The notes under the pieces were generated by a model. That model was not told the origin of the DNA. It saw only the letters and a list, made by a program, of their open reading frames with translations, and made no database searches. A program made the position numbers and the translations under genes. A stretch of 64,000 nt of DNA from Isoetes taiwanensis (Eukaryota > Streptophyta > Lycopodiopsida > Isoetales > Isoetaceae): positions 4,777,183 through 4,841,182 of the forward strand of contig JAJEKV010000026.1 in the NCBI GenBank assembly GCA_021234155.1, given 5' to 3'. Below are positions 60,701 to 64,000 of the stretch, in pieces; the stretch's first letter is position 1, and each line of letters starts with the position of its first letter.

Positions 60701-61175
60701 AGTGTGTCTTGGGGTTGCAAAAAAATTCCTCAATGGAAAGCTATTGGCGTGGTCAAAAGCTGTTGTTAGCAATCCCGCTTCAAGGGTTGAGACTTGAATG
60801 CTAATAAAACTGATGTTATGGGTGAGCTTGAAGGACTATTGGATTTGCCAAGATCAAAAGGTGGCTTAAGTAATCTCAAGCTAAGTGTAGCTAGGTGAGA
60901 TTATGTAACCATGGGTTGAGAACTTATGATTAGAAGTTCATGAGTCGAAGTGTTGAATATATCTGGAGGATAATATACAGATGACCATAGCAATCTCTAT
61001 AAGCATAGAGTTTCTTTAATTGTGATAAAATCCTTATTTGAAGTATTGTTAATGCACGTCGCAAAGATTGACTAAAGGCCATGGTGACTATGTTTGGGAC
61101 CATTAGAGTCTTTCCTGTGGAAAAGTGGTTATGTCCTAGTGATTGATTCTCGTGTTCATGTGCAATGCATCGCAA
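57786..61175. other. Region without recognised genes
   Basis: The longest frame, 149 residues on the plus strand at 58808-59257, is Lys/Arg/His-rich and matches nothing I know. A small duplication GAAACTAGACTSGATGCAAG occurs at 59797-59829. Composition alternates between AT-rich and CG-rich patches, as in the decayed repeats elsewhere. Confidence 0.3.
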
Positions 61176-61426
61176 CCCTTTGGTTTGGGTGCATATTCAC
61201 ATGGGGGTTAATTCCGCAATCGAGTCGCTTGGATGGACATATTTGCCCTTTATTCCAAAAATGATCCGCATAGCCATCCCTCGCTTGTGGGGTATGCATG
61301 TACGTTTTAGACATACCGTGATATTAAAGTTTGCAAAATACTATTTGGTTTGAGTAAGATTGTAAATATATTTTTGGGGCTCACTCTACATAACCCCTCG
61401 CGGTAATATGCACCCAAACCAAAGGG
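61176..61426. mobile_element. MITE-like element with 22-bp perfect terminal inverted repeats
   Basis: CCCTTTGGTTTGGGTGCAT... at 61176-61197 is exactly inverted at 61405-61426 (...ATGCACCCAAACCAAAGGG). Inside, similarity continues imperfectly (CACATGGGGGTTA versus TAACCCCTCGCGG) to about 35 bases. Size 251 bp with no coding capacity, so a non-autonomous DNA transposon is the natural reading. No target duplication is evident, so the superfamily is left open. Confidence 0.7.
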
Positions 61427-64000
61427 GGTTTAAGGGGATTATAATTTATATGTGTTAAAATGCAATGGTTTGTGTTAATAATGTTAATGGTAGTTGTGCG
61501 TTGATTGTTATATTGTAAAACGGTTCCTTCGCCCTAACGAAACATAGGTAAATGTTATGGGCCTAAATATTAACACTAAAAGCACAATAACATCAAGACA
61601 AACAAATTATTCCATTGCAAAACAACTACGAGTACAAATGCGAAGTACAAATGCAGGAAAAACATGTGTGAAGAAAATTGAACTTGCTGAATGTAAAACA
61701 ACCAAATTTTATGAACAGAGCAATAGAAATAAGGAACTGAAGTCGAAATATGTTGTTGTTGCAAGTCTCTTCCATACAATTTGGGAACATTAGAAAGAAA
61801 TCTCACAAACACCAATCTTCAGCCAGATAGCCACAACTCCAATAAGAAAACCATTAATTTGGCAGCTAAGCCAAACAAGACAAAAAAGGGCAATTGGCAT
61901 GTATTGGGTTCGCTAAAAGAATCTTCATGTAGCGTATCTTAAGATCCTCAGAATCTTAACTAACCTTCAACAAATTACCATGCCATGCAGCAAATGAAGA
62001 CTCATGAACACCTAAGGTCACAGCTGCAGATTGCTTCCTTTCTTCTTAGCTTTGATATTCCTTTGCATTGGTCTTCTAAAATAACTCGTCATTGCTCCCG
62101 CCCCGTTCCAAAGTTTTCCACCTCGCACATCCAAACAATGTCAATTACTGAAGGTAAACAACTTTCAATTATGGTCAAATACGCATGAATCTTTTGGCAG
62201 AGAACTACTTAAAATTTTAAAATAACTTTGTCAAGGTTAATCATGTGCGATTTCTTTTAGATCTAAAAACTTCTTTTCTTGAACAGTGGAGTTCTAATAA
62301 CCTAACATTTCCTCGATAAGATCAATTTAAAACATATTGTTGACAAACAAATTTCAATTGGCCACATCGCGATAGCCGGAGTCGCATCAGGAGCATGTTG
62401 TTAATCTGGGGACATTTGTTCTATATTATTTTGGTGTTCCTTAAAATGAATCGTGAACCGATAGCAAATTTACTACAAATCCATGAGGATTTTCTCGCCT
62501 TATAAAACACATAGCATTTTATAGTAATCTTACAAGCATAAGGCCCTCTAATAAGAGACAAAGCCCTAACATCCGCAGCATTTCCTCGAGTAGTCGAGGT
62601 CTGCTTAAGAGAATTTGTAGCAGCATAAGAGCTTTAAAGCATTTCAACACAAAGCTAGGAATACACGAAGAAGCGTAAAATTTGCCATTACCTCAAGAGT
62701 ATTGGGTTTTTGTCCTTTGGCACACCACTCTCCCCTCGTGATTCTATAGATCGGGTGATAGTAATGCCGCCAGAAGGCATAAGATTTTTGAAAGAAAACT
62801 CGACCGCCCACAAGGCTTATAGCAGCGAATCGCGGCCCCTCAAGATCGAGAAGAAAGGCGTACCCAATGCACCGCCCAACACCAAGTAGAAACCGGCCGC
62901 GGTACAAACACTAAAGCCGCTTCATCACCCACCATTTTTGCTGCCTTATCACCCATGCCTGTGACTTCACGGTAGTTCGCGGAAAGTCACGAACTTAACC
63001 ATCTGGAAGTCGGAAAGGAAACGACGAAGATGGTGCAGGCTCTACGGCTTAAGGGGGGTAACTATGAAAGGCCGACGAAGGTCACGAAAGAATAAGCAGT
63101 GCATCTTCCTCTTTGACAACCCTAAAACAAATGCGTTCATTCTCAAAACGATGACCTTGGTCGACCAGACCATAACAAGATCCCCGAATCAGGCTCTTGA
63201 ATCCACCCACAAAACCACTGCATCTTATCTTGCTAATCCCTCAAGAAGCTGCAGATTTGTAAGCTCCTCAAGCTGCCTCCATGAGGCTTCTTCGGTAATG
63301 CCTGTGCCTTAAAATAAAAGAGGGCTTTTTGTTGAGCCCTTGATGTTGGACCATTGAAAAAGCTAAATCCAACTACTAAGAAATGGTGACTCTAGATGTA
63401 CGCATTAGCTAATCCATTCAATACCATGAAATCTTAGGAAGAAGAAGAAGAAGAGATTTAACGCCACGCCATTAAGGCAGCGCCCTATCGGACATGACAC
63501 TTTACAACACACCTGATGGGTCCTCGCCCCCAAAACACAAAACCCTTTATTATGGTACAAACACAAAACCTCTCTATTATGCTACATATTAGGTATGGGA
63601 AGCTATGGGTCAAGTTTGCTGTTGTTACTTGGAGCTGAGTGTGCAATGTGCCGTGCCATGAAAGCCAAGGATAGCTGCATACTAAGATTGCCATGCTTAC
63701 TTACATGGAACCATTATGTATGTGAGAGCTTGAGTCACATTGCTCGAGATCGCTAGGCAACAAGACTTGGTTCTAGGTTTGACTAAGTAAATTCTAGGGT
63801 GGTACTAATGTAGATATTGTTACCCTAATGTGGTTAAAATATGCATACATGATGGGACCATTGAAATGGTCGATGCGAAGGATCGTGAGATTTGATGGTG
63901 GATAAATGTGGGAATCATCTAGATGTACTCCGATCAACACAGTCTTGGAAGAGTTGAGAGTAAAATTTATCCATGAGAAGTTAACTATGTGTAAGGATTA
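61427..64000. other. Region without recognised genes
   Basis: On the minus strand around 62700-62950 one frame starts MGDKAAKMVGDEAALVFVPR, and another has AGFYLVLGGALGTPFFSI, hydrophobic as in a membrane segment, but both break soon. A plus-strand frame of 82 residues at 63064-63312 has no motif. A (GAA)n run lies at 63437-63455. Confidence 0.3.

Noticed and set aside
63064-63312. 82-residue plus-strand ORF as a small gene
   Set aside because: No motif, no promoter or splice context and no conserved feature visible.

Overview
The window reads as nuclear DNA of a seed plant with a large, repeat-rich genome. I would guess a conifer or similar, but the sequence does not prove it. In 64 kb there is one clearly intact gene, an intronless F-box/kelch-repeat protein (54181-55260, + strand). 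Most of the recognisable rest is retroelement: two long Ty3/gypsy-type LTR elements on the minus strand, one LINE on the plus strand, tRNA-like SINE signals, a small TIR element, and fragments of host-like coding sequence (a PPR piece and several unidentified exon-like stretches). I see no rRNA gene, complete tRNA gene, CRISPR array or organellar insertion.

Layout. 1-9601: element A, a minus-strand gypsy element whose 3' LTR is cut by the window start; the order from right to left is 5' LTR (8399-9601), primer-site candidate, leader, gag, protease, an RNase H-like segment, reverse transcriptase (FLDD), integrase, 3' LTR. 9602-28743: accessory sequence with a second copy of the region upstream of the F-box gene (14985-15400), a frame-broken gene-like pair (15749-16193), a local repeat (17.3-17.8 kb), a PPR fragment (18642-18959), and exon-like ORFs around 28.2-28.6 kb. 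28744-29037: tandem repeat into which element B inserted. 29043-38643: element B, a complete minus-strand gypsy element with two ~1.55 kb LTRs and a perfect 5-bp target-site duplication (AGCTC). 38785-38960: SINE-like. About 39.65-43.9 kb: broken LINE with endonuclease and reverse transcriptase. 43.9-48.7 kb: AT-rich, nothing recognised. 49.4-52.0 kb: minus-strand exon-like ORFs with canonical splice donors, possibly an unidentified host gene or pseudogene. 52.4-52.57 kb: SINE. 53.46-55.26 kb: upstream region and F-box/kelch gene. 57.3-57.5 kb: degenerate minisatellite. 61176-61426: MITE-like element with 22-bp perfect inverted repeats.

Working picture. The F-box/kelch protein should act as a substrate receptor of an SCF ubiquitin ligase; its leader carries a duplicated motif that creates short upstream ORFs. 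The retroelements are frame-broken throughout, yet their LTR pairs agree in long identical runs separated by small, often CG-rich blocks of mismatch. That pattern raises the possibility that part of the apparent decay comes from base-calling or assembly errors in methylated repeats rather than from age. All calls rest on reading the sequence and on general knowledge of the families; no search was run.
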